From Pusillimonas caeni (GTDB taxonomy: Bacteria > Pseudomonadota > Gammaproteobacteria > Burkholderiales > Burkholderiaceae_B): 64,000 bases of DNA. Shown one piece after another: positions 1 to 8,063 of the stretch (position 1 is the stretch's first letter; each line of letters begins with the position of its first letter). Where the stretch lies: positions 124,001-188,000 of the forward strand of contig NZ_PDUW01000003.1 in assembly GCF_003545815.1 (NCBI RefSeq). Reading direction: 5' to 3'. Position numbers and translations under genes: made by a program. The notes beneath the pieces are model-generated. The model searched no databases, was not told where the DNA came from, and was given only the letters and a program-made list of their open reading frames with translations.

Positions 1-73
1 ACCATGGAGTGACCAGTCGGCACAGGCCTGAAAATAGTGGGTGGTGCTACTGTGCATGGTCAGCCGATCGGCT

Positions 74-1303
74 TCAGATACCCATCACCATGACCCAGCC
101 CGCCAGCCCGGCCAGCAGCACCACGAGCGCTGGCGGCACCCGCCCTACGGTCAGCAGTCCGAACGAGAGCAGCGCCAGTCCAAAGTCAGCCTTGTTGTGG
201 ATGGCGCTTGTCCACACCGGGTCGTACAAGGCTGACACCAGAATGCCGACCACGCCGGCGTTGATACCGGCCATGGTCGTCTGGATGCCTGCGCGGTGGC
301 GCAGCCCTTCCCAGAACGGCAGCGCGCCAACGAGCATGAGGAAGGCGGGCAGGAAAATCGTGCCCAGCAGCGCCAGCCCGCCAACCCATCCGTGCAGCGG
401 CCCATTGGCCACCGCGCCGAGATAGGCCGCGAAAGTGAACAGCGGCCCCGGCACGGCCTGCGCCGCGCCATAGCCAGCCAGGAAGTCGGCATTGCTCACG
501 GCGCCGCTGGGCACGACTGTTGCCTGCAGCAGAGGCAGCACGACGTGGCCGCCGCCGAAGACCAGCGCGCCAGAGCGATAAACCCCTTCCACCAGGGCCA
601 GCGTAGACGAGCCGGTGGCCGCCGCCCACAGCGGCAGCCCGGCGAGCGGTACGGCAAACAACAGCAGCGCGGCAACGCCCAGCTTGCGCGAGACTGGGTA
701 GCTGTGGGCCTGGCCGCCGCGCGGTTGCTCGACTTTCAACCCCCACCAGCCCAGCAAGCCCGCCGCCACGATGGCGGCAACCTGCCCCGTGGCCGAAGGC
801 AGGACCATGGTCAGCAGCGCCGCCAGAATAGCCAGGGCAGCACGCGGGCGATCCGGGCACAGCGACTTGGCCATCCCCCAGACGGCTTGCGCCACGACGG
901 CTACGGCCACGATCTTGAGCCCGTGCACCCAGCCGGATTGGGCCAGCCCCTGGTAGTTGTCGATACCCAAGGCGAACAGGATCAGCACGATTGCTGACGG
1001 CAAGGTGAACCCTGCCCAGGCCGCCAGCAGCCCCAACCAACCCGCCCGCTCCAAGCCCAGCGCCATACCCACCTGGCTGCTAGCCGGGCCGGGTAGGAAT
1101 TGGCACAGGGCGACCAAATCGGAATAGCTGCGGTCGTCCAGCCAGCGGCGGCGCTCGACGAACTCCGAGCGGAAGTAGCCCAGGTGCGCGATCGGCCCGC
1201 CGAAGGAGGTCAGTCCCAGCTTGAGAAAGGCGCCGAAAACCTCCACGGGCGAGCCGTGTGCTGCAGTGGATTCTTGTTGCACGGTACCGGTTGGATCTGT
1301 CAT
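74..1303 (-). CDS. chrA: Chromate efflux transporter ChrA (CHR family)
   Basis: Inner-membrane anion transporter of 409 residues that exports chromate; the length is usual for the long, two-domain CHR type. The N-terminal half has the SFGGP motif (about residue 33) and the C-terminal half a second FGGGH motif in a tandem CHR repeat, with about ten hydrophobic segments in all. The start overlaps the stop of the upstream padR gene by four bases (ATGA), so the two are translationally coupled. It is probably a resistance cargo of the conjugative element. The family is clear; chromate as substrate is inferred from the family. Confidence 0.9.
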   Translation of the reverse strand: MTDPTGTVQQESTAAHGSPVEVFGAFLKLGLTSFGGPIAHLGYFRSEFVERRRWLDDRSYSDLVALCQFLPGPASSQVGMALGLERAGWLGLLAAWAGFTLPSAIVLILFALGIDNYQGLAQSGWVHGLKIVAVAVVAQAVWGMAKSLCPDRPRAALAILAALLTMVLPSATGQVAAIVAAGLLGWWGLKVEQPRGGQAHSYPVSRKLGVAALLLFAVPLAGLPLWAAATGSSTLALVEGVYRSGALVFGGGHVVLPLLQATVVPSGAVSNADFLAGYGAAQAVPGPLFTFAAYLGAVANGPLHGWVGGLALLGTIFLPAFLMLVGALPFWEGLRHRAGIQTTMAGINAGVVGILVSALYDPVWTSAIHNKADFGLALLSFGLLTVGRVPPALVVLLAGLAGWVMVMGI

Positions 1304-1629
1304 TTGTGCATTGCCTCCCCGGCGAACTCCCGGATGCGGTCCTTGGCCAACGCTAGGCCTTCCCTGCCTTTGGGGGTGATCGTGTAGAGCTTGCGCACGG
1401 TTCGTCCCTCACGTTCCTGGTGGGAGACGAGGTAGCCGTCTCGCTTCATCTTGTGCAGCATCGGGTACAGCGTTCCTGGGGAGAGGCGGTAGCCGTGATG
1501 AGCCAGCTCATCGATCATCCACTGCCCATAGATCTCCTGCTCGGCCGCGTGGTGCAGTACATGCAAACGGATCAACCCCGACAGCAGGTCGTGGTGCTCC
1601 ATCGTTCGCGGTATCGGTTGTTTTTTCAT
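1300..1629 (-). CDS. PadR-family transcriptional regulator upstream of chrA
   Basis: Winged-helix repressor of 109 residues. The typical PadR block with GTLYPMLHKMKRDGYL lies at about residues 50-65, followed by a wing containing GRTVRKLYTITPKG. It is coupled to chrA by an ATGA overlap and probably regulates it and itself. The start at 1629 was chosen because a strong promoter ends only 9 bases upstream; no Shine-Dalgarno is present, so the message is probably leaderless. In-frame alternatives are 1602 and 1728. PadR next to a CHR transporter suggests metal/oxyanion control, which is inference. Confidence 0.85.
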   Translation of the reverse strand: MKKQPIPRTMEHHDLLSGLIRLHVLHHAAEQEIYGQWMIDELAHHGYRLSPGTLYPMLHKMKRDGYLVSHQEREGRTVRKLYTITPKGREGLALAKDRIREFAGEAMHK

Positions 1630-1667
1630 TATCGAAAAACGATAACGAAATTCGATAGTTTCGTCAA
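1630..1667 (-). promoter_or_regulatory. padR-chrA promoter with overlapping palindromic operator
   Basis: Read on the minus strand, TTGACG (1667-1662) and TATCGT (1644-1639) are separated by 17 bases, a near-consensus sigma-70 promoter. The palindrome TATCG-AAAAA-CGATA (1630-1644) covers the -10 and a second one, CGAA-A-TTCG (1646-1654), lies in the spacer. Repressor binding there would block RNA polymerase, so autoregulation by PadR is the simplest reading. The expected transcription start is 2-4 bases before the ATG. Confidence 0.65.
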
Positions 1668-1932
1668 GCAAAGCCACCTTGAGAAGCAGGCGGGGCTGAC
1701 CGGGCTCTGTGAGAAATTTGACTTTCAAGACAGTTGCTCACGCCTTCGCGCCTGCCGGCGCTGCGCACTGTCGTTTGCAATGGGCCGTTGGCCCAGTTTG
1801 ACCCACGCCAGGGCGCGGGTAGGGGCGCTCGCCGCGCGGCCGGATCGACATGCCAATGCCGGGCGCCTCTGATTCCCGTCCTGTCAGCCCGTCGCCCCAA
1901 AACGCCGACTGTATCACTGCGGTCCGGCGCTC

Positions 1933-1990
1933 CAAGGGCTTTCGCGGCATAAACCGGTCGCTGCGCTCCCTATTTATTCCACGGTCCCTT
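1933..1990 (+). repeat. Intergenic repeat, copy A
   Basis: A 58-base segment nearly identical to 6996-7056. Shared blocks include GGGCTTTCGCGGCATAAACC and CTCCCTATTTATTCCACG. Both copies lie upstream (roughly 180 and 90 bases) of a plus-strand gene group with good ribosome sites, so a shared promoter or operator is plausible. The rest of the 1668-2170 gap shows no gene I can support. Confidence 0.7.
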
Positions 1991-2170
1991 TCCGCTTGTC
2001 CCTACGTGACCCAGCACGGCAAGGGCGACGAACTAACAGGACGGGCGGCAACACCGAAGCAGGCAACTGCTGTTGTCGATTCCGAAAACCCACGAAGGGG
2101 GCTCGGAATCTTCAGTCCAGGTCAGCAGGAAAAGCCCATTTTTTGAAGCGTTTGTTTAAAGGAGAAAAAC

Positions 2171-2356
2171 ATGAATGACCAAATCCCGGCCCATGGCTTT
2201 GATAACTACGAGGACGCGTGCGATGCGACGTTGTCGCGGGAGCGGGCAATTGCAGAAGTTGAGCGCCATGCCTTGAATGTGGACGACTTCTTGAGCGAAG
2301 TAGGCGACAAGCCTGCCTATACCGGTAAGGAAGTGCTGGACTGGCTCGGGTACTAA
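2171..2356 (+). CDS. Small acidic hypothetical protein
   Basis: 61 residues, acidic, with no membrane segment and no recognised family. The start is supported by a strong ribosome site (AAAGGAG, 6 bases before ATG). It is the first gene of the rightward housekeeping group that includes ssb and the ParB-like gene. Small acidic proteins at the leading end of plasmid operons are sometimes anti-restriction or regulatory factors, but nothing in the sequence shows this. Confidence 0.7.
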   Translation: MNDQIPAHGFDNYEDACDATLSRERAIAEVERHALNVDDFLSEVGDKPAYTGKEVLDWLGY

Positions 2357-2383
2357 CCCAGGGCGATAACTGAGCAAATGAAC

Positions 2384-2545
2384 ATGACTACTGCACGCGC
2401 CTGGGCGATCTTCGACTACTGGTTCAACTGGCACGGCCATTGGGTTTTCGGCACGTCTGACGCCGATAAGGTCCGCGCCGAAGAGGCATGGAAGACGCGG
2501 GGTATTTACAGCCTGCCCGACTATCCGGGCCCGCGTCCTGACTGA
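2384..2545 (+). CDS. Small tryptophan-rich hypothetical protein
   Basis: 53 residues, beginning MTTARAWAIFDYWFNWHGHW and ending PGPRPD. It has five tryptophans (positions 7, 13, 16, 20 and 36) and a positively charged middle. An in-frame ATG at 2378 would add two residues. The ribosome site is weak (GAG, 9 bases upstream), and it lies 27 bases after the preceding gene on the same strand, so coupling is possible. Coding status rests on position, strand and a composition unlike random GC-rich DNA. No family recognised. Confidence 0.45.
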   Translation: MTTARAWAIFDYWFNWHGHWVFGTSDADKVRAEEAWKTRGIYSLPDYPGPRPD

Positions 2546-2627
2546 CAACCCCGGCTCATGCCTCGCGGCGCGGGGCATCGGCAGCGGCTGTCGCTGAATC
2601 TTTTCTCAACAACCACAAGGAGTTCTC

Positions 2628-3092
2628 ATGGCATCGGTCAACAAAGTCATTCTCGTCGGCAACCTGGGACGCGAGCCGGAAGTGCGCTACAGCCCCGATG
2701 GGGCCGCCATCTGCAACGTCTCCATTGCCACTACCTCGCAATGGAAAGACAAGAGCACCGGCGAGCGCCGCGAAGAAACCGAATGGCATCGCGTCGTCTT
2801 CTACAACCGCTTGGCTGAAATCGCCGGCGAGTACCTGCGCAAGGGCCGCTCGGTCTACGTGGAAGGACGCATGAAGACGCGCAAGTGGCAAGACAAGAAC
2901 TCCGGCGAAGACCGCTACAGCACCGAGGTCGTGGCCGATCAGATGCAAATGCTGGGCGGTGATCGTCAGAACAGCGAGGCGGCTGCAGGCGCTTCAGATA
3001 AGCCAGCAGGACCCAAAGGTAAGACCCCACGCGCAAAAGGTAAGCAGCAGCCCGCACCCGCTGACCTCGACGACAACAACATTCCCTTTTGA
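2628..3092 (+). CDS. ssb: Single-stranded DNA-binding protein
   Basis: 154 residues. The OB fold occupies about residues 3-108, with the family start [20 protein letters not shown] and the [15 protein letters not shown] strand. The C-terminus is a variable Ala/Lys/Pro linker ending in DLDDNNIPF, the acidic tip that binds replication and repair partners. The ribosome site AAGGAG precedes the ATG. Plasmid-borne SSBs coat the transferred strand and support replication in a new host. It lies in the rightward housekeeping operon. Confidence 0.97.
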   Translation: MASVNKVILVGNLGREPEVRYSPDGAAICNVSIATTSQWKDKSTGERREETEWHRVVFYNRLAEIAGEYLRKGRSVYVEGRMKTRKWQDKNSGEDRYSTEVVADQMQMLGGDRQNSEAAAGASDKPAGPKGKTPRAKGKQQPAPADLDDNNIPF

Positions 3093-3160
3093 TCGATAAA
3101 ACCTAGCCTCGGCCAACACGGTCGAGGCTCACTCCGAGCAAACGAAACGAGGCCAATATC

Positions 3161-3520
3161 ATGAAGAACGCAGCTACACAACCCGGAACCGTCGTGCGTA
3201 CCTTGCTGCGAATTGCCGTCGCAGGGCGCGAAGAACGCTTCGTCGCCGATGCAGTGGTCCAGTATTTCGACCGAATCATGAATGCCTCGGGACGCAAGCT
3301 CAAATCCTATGGTCTGCGGCCGGTGGTCGCACCTGTTGCGGCCGAACTGGCATTGAACCGCGCTCGCAGCGCTCGCACCTATCACGAGTTCGTTGCCCGC
3401 TTGATCGATGACGACGAATACGTGGCGCAGATGGCACTGCGCGCCGTCCAGTTCTACGCCTCGAGCGCGCAAAACGGTGCGGCCCAGGCAGTGCGCCGCA
3501 ACCTTGCCTATATCCACTGA
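3161..3520 (+). CDS. Conserved plasmid-type hypothetical protein
   Basis: 119 residues, mostly alpha-helical by composition, basic at the N-terminus, no signal peptide or membrane segment. It follows ssb with a 68-base gap containing a hairpin (3105-3129). The ribosome site upstream of ATG is modest (GAGGCC). I do not recognise a family; its place between ssb and the ParB-like gene suggests plasmid maintenance. Confidence 0.7.
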   Translation: MKNAATQPGTVVRTLLRIAVAGREERFVADAVVQYFDRIMNASGRKLKSYGLRPVVAPVAAELALNRARSARTYHEFVARLIDDDEYVAQMALRAVQFYASSAQNGAAQAVRRNLAYIH

Positions 3521-3529
3521 AATTAAGAA

Positions 3530-3559
3530 GCCCCTCGTCGGCGGCAACCGACAAGGGGC
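3530..3559 (+). other. Intergenic RNA hairpin
   Basis: GCCCCTCGTCGG (3530-3541) pairs with CCGACAAGGGGC (3548-3559) across a 6-base loop with one internal mismatch. There is no following T-run, so it is more likely an mRNA-stabilising, processing or pausing element than a terminator. Similar hairpins occur in two other gaps of this operon (3105-3129 and 5715-5738). Confidence 0.5.
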
Positions 3560-3593
3560 GAACATCACTACCAACTGTGAAGGAGTATTAGCG

Positions 3594-3749
3594 ATGCAAC
3601 CCGATCTTACCAAACTCGCTGTCACCGTGCTGCGAGCCCATCTCGAACACCGGCCAATTCGGCTACCAGCTATGACGATGCGCCAGCTTGGCACCTTGTC
3701 GAATCTGCTGCGCCAGCTTGAAACCCCCGCTTCGCCCACCCGCCACTAA
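3594..3749 (+). CDS. Small hypothetical protein
   Basis: 51 residues, beginning MQPDLTKLAVTVLRAHLEHR, amphipathic-helical and rich in Leu/Arg. The start is set by a good ribosome site (AAGGAG, 8 bases before ATG). It ends 16 bases before the ParB-like gene, so the two are probably cotranscribed. No family recognised. Confidence 0.6.
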   Translation: MQPDLTKLAVTVLRAHLEHRPIRLPAMTMRQLGTLSNLLRQLETPASPTRH

Positions 3750-3765
3750 TCAAGGAGGAACAACC

Positions 3766-5706
3766 ATGACCATCACATACATTCCCCTCAGCAAGATCAC
3801 CCTGTCCAAGGAATACCAGTCCCGTAAAACGGTCAGCGAAGTGGGCATTGTCGAGTTGGCCGAAGAGATTCATGCAGAGGGCCTGCTGCAGAACTTGGTT
3901 GTCGTCAAATCAAAGAAGCGGGGTCATTTTGAAGCCGTGGCAGGGGGCCGTCGCTATCGCGCCATGCAACGCATCGTGGCCGATGGACGCTGGCCGAAGG
4001 ACCATCTTGTACCGGTGCTGGAGGTTCCAGCCAAGAAGGGTCTCGGCAATTCCATCGCGGAGAACGTCTATCGAGAGCCCCTGCATCCTGCGGACGAGTT
4101 CGAAGCTTTTGCGGAACTCATTGCGCAGGGCGAATCTGTCGAAGATGTGGCAGCGCGTTTTCGCGTGACGCCCAATATCGTCAAAGGTCGCATGAAGCTT
4201 GCCAATGTTGCGCCCGAGTTGCTGCAAGCCTATCGGAACAATGAGCTATCACTGCAGCTATTGATGGCCTTTACGATCACGGACGATCAGGCGCGGCAGA
4301 TGGAAATCTGGAACCAGATGAATGCCTGGGATCGAAAGAATACGCAGCCATCCGTCGTACGCAAGCAGCTCACGAATCAGGCGGCAACTGCGAATCATCC
4401 GTTGGCCCGTTTTGTTGGCCTGGACGCATACGCGGCTGCCGGAGGCCAAACCTACCGCGACCTGTTTGCCGGAGAGAACGATCTGCAGGGCATCTATCTG
4501 CAGCACTTCGACATCCTGCAATCGCTGGCCGAGGCGAAGCTACAAGCGGAGATGGACCGAGTCGGCGAGGGCTGGGCCTGGATGCAAGGGGCACTGTCGC
4601 AGCAGGACGCACCCTGGGCCGGTTACAGCAACAAATTTGGACGTGTTTACGCGAAGGAGGGGAAGCTCACGAAGGCCCACGCAAAACAAGTCAAGGAGCT
4701 GACTGCGCGGATCGACGCGCTCAGCGCCCAGATGGATGCCCTGGTCGATGATGAAGGCGACGAAGACGAATGGCTCAAGCTGGAGGAAGAGCACGACAGC
4801 TTGGCCGCGCAGCGCGCTCAAATTCATGAGGCTGCAAAAGCGTGGCCCGATGAAGCCAAACAAATATCTGGCGTCGGCGTTTATGTCTCCCACGATGGAA
4901 CACTCGACATCACCTATGGCTTGATCCGGCCCGAGGACCGTAAAGCCGCCCAAGAAGCAGCGCAATCGTCCGGTGAGGGCGAGGACGGTGAGGAGCCGGG
5001 CATGCGCACCTCCCTGCCTGCACCAATGACGCGGCCCACTCACTCGGAAAGGTTAGTCAGGCAGTTGTCGGCCAATAAAGTTGGCATCGTCGGGGTGGAA
5101 CTGGCAGGCCGGCCCGACATTGCTCTGGCGGTGCTGGTCGCGCAGCTGGCTCGGTCTTCGTTCGGGACCGGCTACTTTTCGGTGGGGGACTACGGCCTGG
5201 GCGTCAATCTGAAGACGGAAGCGATCGATGCCCACGCGCCGGATTTTGCACAGAGCAAGGCCGGGACCGAAATGGCTAAGTACCGTCAACACTGGCTCGA
5301 CCAGTTGCCCATCGACGAGGACGGTGAATTGAGCGAGGGCGTTTTGCAATGGGCGCTGGAGCAAGACACCGCATCGCTGCTCGAGCTATTGGCTTTCATC
5401 TTAGGAACCAGCGTGCAGGGTGTGCGACACACCGAATCGGTCAGGGCAACCACCCTGGACCAATTGGCGGTTGTTATCGGCGTCGACGTTCACCAGTGGT
5501 GGGAGCCCACTGCCGATAGTTATCTGGGCCACGTCTCGAAGGGCCAAATCACCACGGTCGTGGCCCAGGCGCTTGGCGATGAAGCTGCTGCCCCGCTCGC
5601 GAAGCTCAAGAAGGGCGAGGCCGTATCGCACGCCGAGCAGCTGCTGGCGGGCAAAGGATGGTTGCCCGGGCCGCTGCAGGTTATCACTCCATCGGCTGAA
5701 AACTAA
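3766..5706 (+). CDS. ParB/RepB/Spo0J-family protein (large plasmid form)
   Basis: 646 residues, about twice the size of a normal ParB. The N-terminal ParB/sulfiredoxin-like domain (about 1-95) has VELAEEIHAEGLLQNLVV, the AGGRRYRA motif and an NIAENVYREPLHP-like box; a helix-turn-helix KorB-like region follows (about 110-160, with EDVAARFRVTPNIVKGRMKL). The middle (about 300-370) is charged and probably coiled coil. The start follows AAGGAGGA. No ParA gene lies beside it. Large ParB-like proteins of this sort are common on conjugative plasmids; whether this one partitions DNA, acts as a nuclease or regulates genes cannot be told. Confidence 0.85.
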   Translation: MTITYIPLSKITLSKEYQSRKTVSEVGIVELAEEIHAEGLLQNLVVVKSKKRGHFEAVAGGRRYRAMQRIVADGRWPKDHLVPVLEVPAKKGLGNSIAENVYREPLHPADEFEAFAELIAQGESVEDVAARFRVTPNIVKGRMKLANVAPELLQAYRNNELSLQLLMAFTITDDQARQMEIWNQMNAWDRKNTQPSVVRKQLTNQAATANHPLARFVGLDAYAAAGGQTYRDLFAGENDLQGIYLQHFDILQSLAEAKLQAEMDRVGEGWAWMQGALSQQDAPWAGYSNKFGRVYAKEGKLTKAHAKQVKELTARIDALSAQMDALVDDEGDEDEWLKLEEEHDSLAAQRAQIHEAAKAWPDEAKQISGVGVYVSHDGTLDITYGLIRPEDRKAAQEAAQSSGEGEDGEEPGMRTSLPAPMTRPTHSERLVRQLSANKVGIVGVELAGRPDIALAVLVAQLARSSFGTGYFSVGDYGLGVNLKTEAIDAHAPDFAQSKAGTEMAKYRQHWLDQLPIDEDGELSEGVLQWALEQDTASLLELLAFILGTSVQGVRHTESVRATTLDQLAVVIGVDVHQWWEPTADSYLGHVSKGQITTVVAQALGDEAAAPLAKLKKGEAVSHAEQLLAGKGWLPGPLQVITPSAEN

Positions 5707-5714
5707 GCACCTGC

Positions 5715-5738
5715 AGGCCGGGTCGGACGACCCGGCCT
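5715..5738 (+). other. Perfect intergenic hairpin after the ParB-like gene
   Basis: Ten-base perfect stem AGGCCGGGTC / GACCCGGCCT with loop GGAC, 8 bases after the stop codon. There is no T-run. The next gene starts 21 bases later, so this is a read-through or mRNA-processing element rather than a clean terminator. Confidence 0.5.
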
Positions 5739-5759
5739 ACCACGACTCAAGGAGACATC

Positions 5760-6032
5760 ATGATCGACATGGAATTCTTGCTGGCCATTGATAAGCTGCC
5801 CGAAGTGGGCGTGCGTGTTCTGCGACGGCGAGACGGGGTACTGAGCCTCTTGTCCAGTGCCGAAGACTTGCGCCGACGTGCCGACCTAATCGAGGACCAA
5901 GCGTTGCAGGCACAAAATGCACTCAAGGCTCGGGTGGGAAAGCTGTGGACTGACAAGGAAATGGTAGGCATTCTCCGAGGCCAAAGGTCAGAAACATCGG
6001 AACGACCCGCCGCCACGGAGCAACGAGAGTAG
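5760..6032 (+). CDS. Small hypothetical protein
   Basis: 90 residues, charged, with a probable coiled-coil helix around residues 35-62 (EDLRRRADLIEDQALQAQNA). The ribosome site AAGGAG lies 5 bases before the ATG. It is the last gene of the ssb/ParB group. No family recognised; a partner role to the ParB-like protein is possible but unproven. Confidence 0.6.
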   Translation: MIDMEFLLAIDKLPEVGVRVLRRRDGVLSLLSSAEDLRRRADLIEDQALQAQNALKARVGKLWTDKEMVGILRGQRSETSERPAATEQRE

Positions 6033-6056
6033 GTTGCCATGTCCCTAACCATGTTA

Positions 6057-6094
6057 TTGCAAGTTGATATCAGATAAATTATAATGATATCAAC
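6057..6094 (+). promoter_or_regulatory. Promoter and palindromic operator of the fitAB-like toxin-antitoxin pair
   Basis: TTGCAA (6057-6062), a 17-base spacer and a perfect TATAAT (6080-6085) form the promoter. The inverted repeat GTTGATATCA / TGATATCAAC (6063-6072 and 6085-6094, 12 bases apart) spans the spacer and -10. This fits binding of a ribbon-helix-helix antitoxin dimer-of-dimers and autoregulation, as known for FitAB/VapBC systems. Confidence 0.75.
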
Positions 6095-6120
6095 GATGTC
6101 TTTCTTAAAAGGATGCTTTC

Positions 6121-6378
6121 ATGGCGAACGTCACCGTTAGAAATTTACCCGCTGAGGTGCATCGCGCACTTCGCGTGCGGGCGGCACAACATGGCCGCAG
6201 CACCGAGGCGGAGATTCGCGACATTCTTGAAAACGTGGCTCGACCCCCAAAGCGCGTCAAACTCGGCTCTCTGCTGGCGTCCATCGCCCGCGAGGCGGGC
6301 GGGCTGACCAATGCCGAGGCCGAACGCATTAACCAACAGCGCGACAAAACGCCCGCCGAGCCGATGAGGTTTGAATGA
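6121..6378 (+). CDS. FitA/VapB-like antitoxin (ribbon-helix-helix)
   Basis: 85 residues. The N-terminal ribbon-helix-helix fold begins MANVTVRNLPAEVHRALRVR and continues with AAQHGRSTEAEIRDILE, the FitA-like pattern. The C-terminus is the toxin-wrapping tail. The ribosome site AAAGGA lies 8 bases before ATG. Its last codons overlap the toxin start (ATGA). It neutralises the PIN toxin and should repress the upstream promoter with it. Confidence 0.9.
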   Translation: MANVTVRNLPAEVHRALRVRAAQHGRSTEAEIRDILENVARPPKRVKLGSLLASIAREAGGLTNAEAERINQQRDKTPAEPMRFE

Positions 6379-6800
6379 TCGTTCTCGATACTAACGTCAT
6401 TTCCGAGTTGTGGAAGGCCGAGCCGGATCCGAACGTAATGGCCTGGATGGACGCCCAGGCCATCGAAACCCTTTATCTGTCCGCGATCACCGTGGCCGAA
6501 CTGCGCTTCGGCCTTGCCGCGATGCCCAAGGGCAAGCGCCGGACAGTTTTTCAGGACCGCATGGAGCAAGTGGTTTTGCCGATCTTTGAGGGCCGCGTAC
6601 TGGCCTTCGATCTGGACACGTCTAAAACCTATGCAGAGCTGATGGCGAGGGCGAGAGCAGAGGGTAAAGCCATCGGCAATGCAGACGGCTACATAGCCGC
6701 CACCGCTGCTACGCATAGGTTGATCGTGGCGACCCGCGACACAAGCCCATTTGAAGCCGCAGGGGTTGAAGTCATTAATCCTTGGGAGGCATCGCTCTAA
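6375..6800 (+). CDS. FitB/VapC-like PIN-domain ribonuclease toxin
   Basis: 141 residues, the usual size. The four acidic PIN positions are visible: MIVLDTNVISE (Asp5), AELRFG (Glu44 region), GKAIGNADGYIAA (Asp near 104) and VATRDTSPF (Asp near 121). Known family role: cleaves specific RNAs when the antitoxin is lost, giving post-segregational stabilisation. It overlaps the antitoxin gene by four bases. Confidence 0.92.
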   Translation: MIVLDTNVISELWKAEPDPNVMAWMDAQAIETLYLSAITVAELRFGLAAMPKGKRRTVFQDRMEQVVLPIFEGRVLAFDLDTSKTYAELMARARAEGKAIGNADGYIAATAATHRLIVATRDTSPFEAAGVEVINPWEASL

Positions 6801-6995
6801 ATATCAGAGGGGTCCATTCAATGACGCTCATTGTTGTCGTCGACCGGAACTCTGGCTCGTCAGAAAAAAAACCGGGTGAGTGCTCCGCAAATCTAGACAT
6901 TGCACTGCACGGCGCATACTGTCGCCGCCTCTTGCAGCGCGGCCGCACTGAACCCGCTCGGCTCGAAAGCTTGTAGCCGATCCGGATCAGTGCTT

Positions 6996-7056
6996 CAAGG
7001 GCTTTCGCGGCATAAACCAGTCGCGGTGCCCGCTCCCTATTTATTCCACGTCCCTT
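6996..7056 (+). repeat. Intergenic repeat, copy B
   Basis: Near-identical to 1933-1990, with a 3-base insertion and a one-base deletion. It lies 88 bases before the methyltransferase start. The whole 6801-7143 gap holds no supported gene; apart from this repeat it contains only an AAAAAAA-rich stretch near 6867. Confidence 0.7.
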
Positions 7057-7143
7057 GACCGCGCTGCCTTCGTCCGCGCCTGCCTGCCCCGTGCAGTGCA
7101 ATGCGGATCGGCCGCCATTGCTGCACCTTCTCAAGGAGCTGCC

Positions 7144-7779
7144 ATGGGGCGTTACTACTTGGGCGACTGTCGCGCCATACTTCCTACTTTCCCAGACCAA
7201 TGCATTGACTTTGTGCTGACAGACCCTCCGTACTTGGTGAACTACCAGGATCGAACCGGGCGCAGCATCGCCAACGACCGCGAAGCCGACTGGCTCGCAC
7301 CAGCGTTCAAGGAAACGTACCGGGTCTTGCGCCGTGACGCATTCTGCGTCTCATTCTATGGATGGAATAGGGTCGATCAGTTTTTCAAGGCCTGGAAGGA
7401 GGCAGGCTTTCGCGTCGTGGGCCATCTTGTCTTTGCCAAGACCTATCAGTCCAGCGCAAAGTACGTTCAATATCGGCATGAGTCTGCCTATCTGTTGGCA
7501 AAGGGAAAGCCAGCGCTGCCGGTTAACCCGCTGCCCGATCTATTGCCATGGAAATACACCGGCAACAAGTTACACCCCACCCAAAAGCCGGTCGAAAGCC
7601 TTGCGCCACTGGTGGAGGCATTCAGCGAACCCGGAGCGATCGTGCTCGACCCCTTCGCTGGGTCCGGTTCAACTTGCGTAGCCGCTCATAAGGCGGGGAG
7701 ACGCTACATTGGTATCGAACTTGATGCGGGCTACCATGCGGCCGGTCTTGACCGATTGGCAGCCCAGGGGAGGGCATAG
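7144..7779 (+). CDS. Orphan DNA adenine/cytosine-N4 methyltransferase
   Basis: 211 residues, beta-type (catalytic motif before SAM motif). DPPY at about residue 27 is the catalytic motif; LDPFAGSGSTCVAAH at about 168-182 binds S-adenosylmethionine. The start at 7144 follows AAGGAG and matches the family start (GDCRAILPTFPD). No restriction endonuclease gene is adjacent. On conjugative elements such solitary enzymes usually protect the DNA from host restriction or alter regulation; the recognition site cannot be predicted. Confidence 0.92.
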   Translation: MGRYYLGDCRAILPTFPDQCIDFVLTDPPYLVNYQDRTGRSIANDREADWLAPAFKETYRVLRRDAFCVSFYGWNRVDQFFKAWKEAGFRVVGHLVFAKTYQSSAKYVQYRHESAYLLAKGKPALPVNPLPDLLPWKYTGNKLHPTQKPVESLAPLVEAFSEPGAIVLDPFAGSGSTCVAAHKAGRRYIGIELDAGYHAAGLDRLAAQGRA

Positions 7780-7782
7780 GCT

Positions 7783-8037
7783 ATGCAGACCCATCCCTCA
7801 GACTCCAGCACACACGATTTAAGTGGAGAACTTGCAAATTATCTACGTGGTTACATAGGGCATGATGCTTCAAGGTTGGGCTTCGTCCTGCAGTATCCCG
7901 ATTGGCCTGGAGCTGCATTGATTTCCCTGAAGATGCGTGCAACGGCGTTACTTGACCGATTGCCCGATGACCATCTGCATGCTATTGCGACTGGGGTGGT
8001 CAGCCTTGCTGACACCGCTCGCGGCCTGGCTCGTTAG
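7783..8037 (+). CDS. Small hypothetical protein downstream of the methyltransferase
   Basis: 84 residues, starting three bases after the methyltransferase stop; the weak GGCT before ATG suggests coupling. It has no membrane segment or recognised domain; the C-terminal half looks helical (DDHLHAIATGVVSLADTARG). Same strand and spacing support a shared transcript. Confidence 0.55.
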   Translation: MQTHPSDSSTHDLSGELANYLRGYIGHDASRLGFVLQYPDWPGAALISLKMRATALLDRLPDDHLHAIATGVVSLADTARGLAR

Positions 8038-8063
8038 CTATTGCCATCGCATGCACAGCCCTC

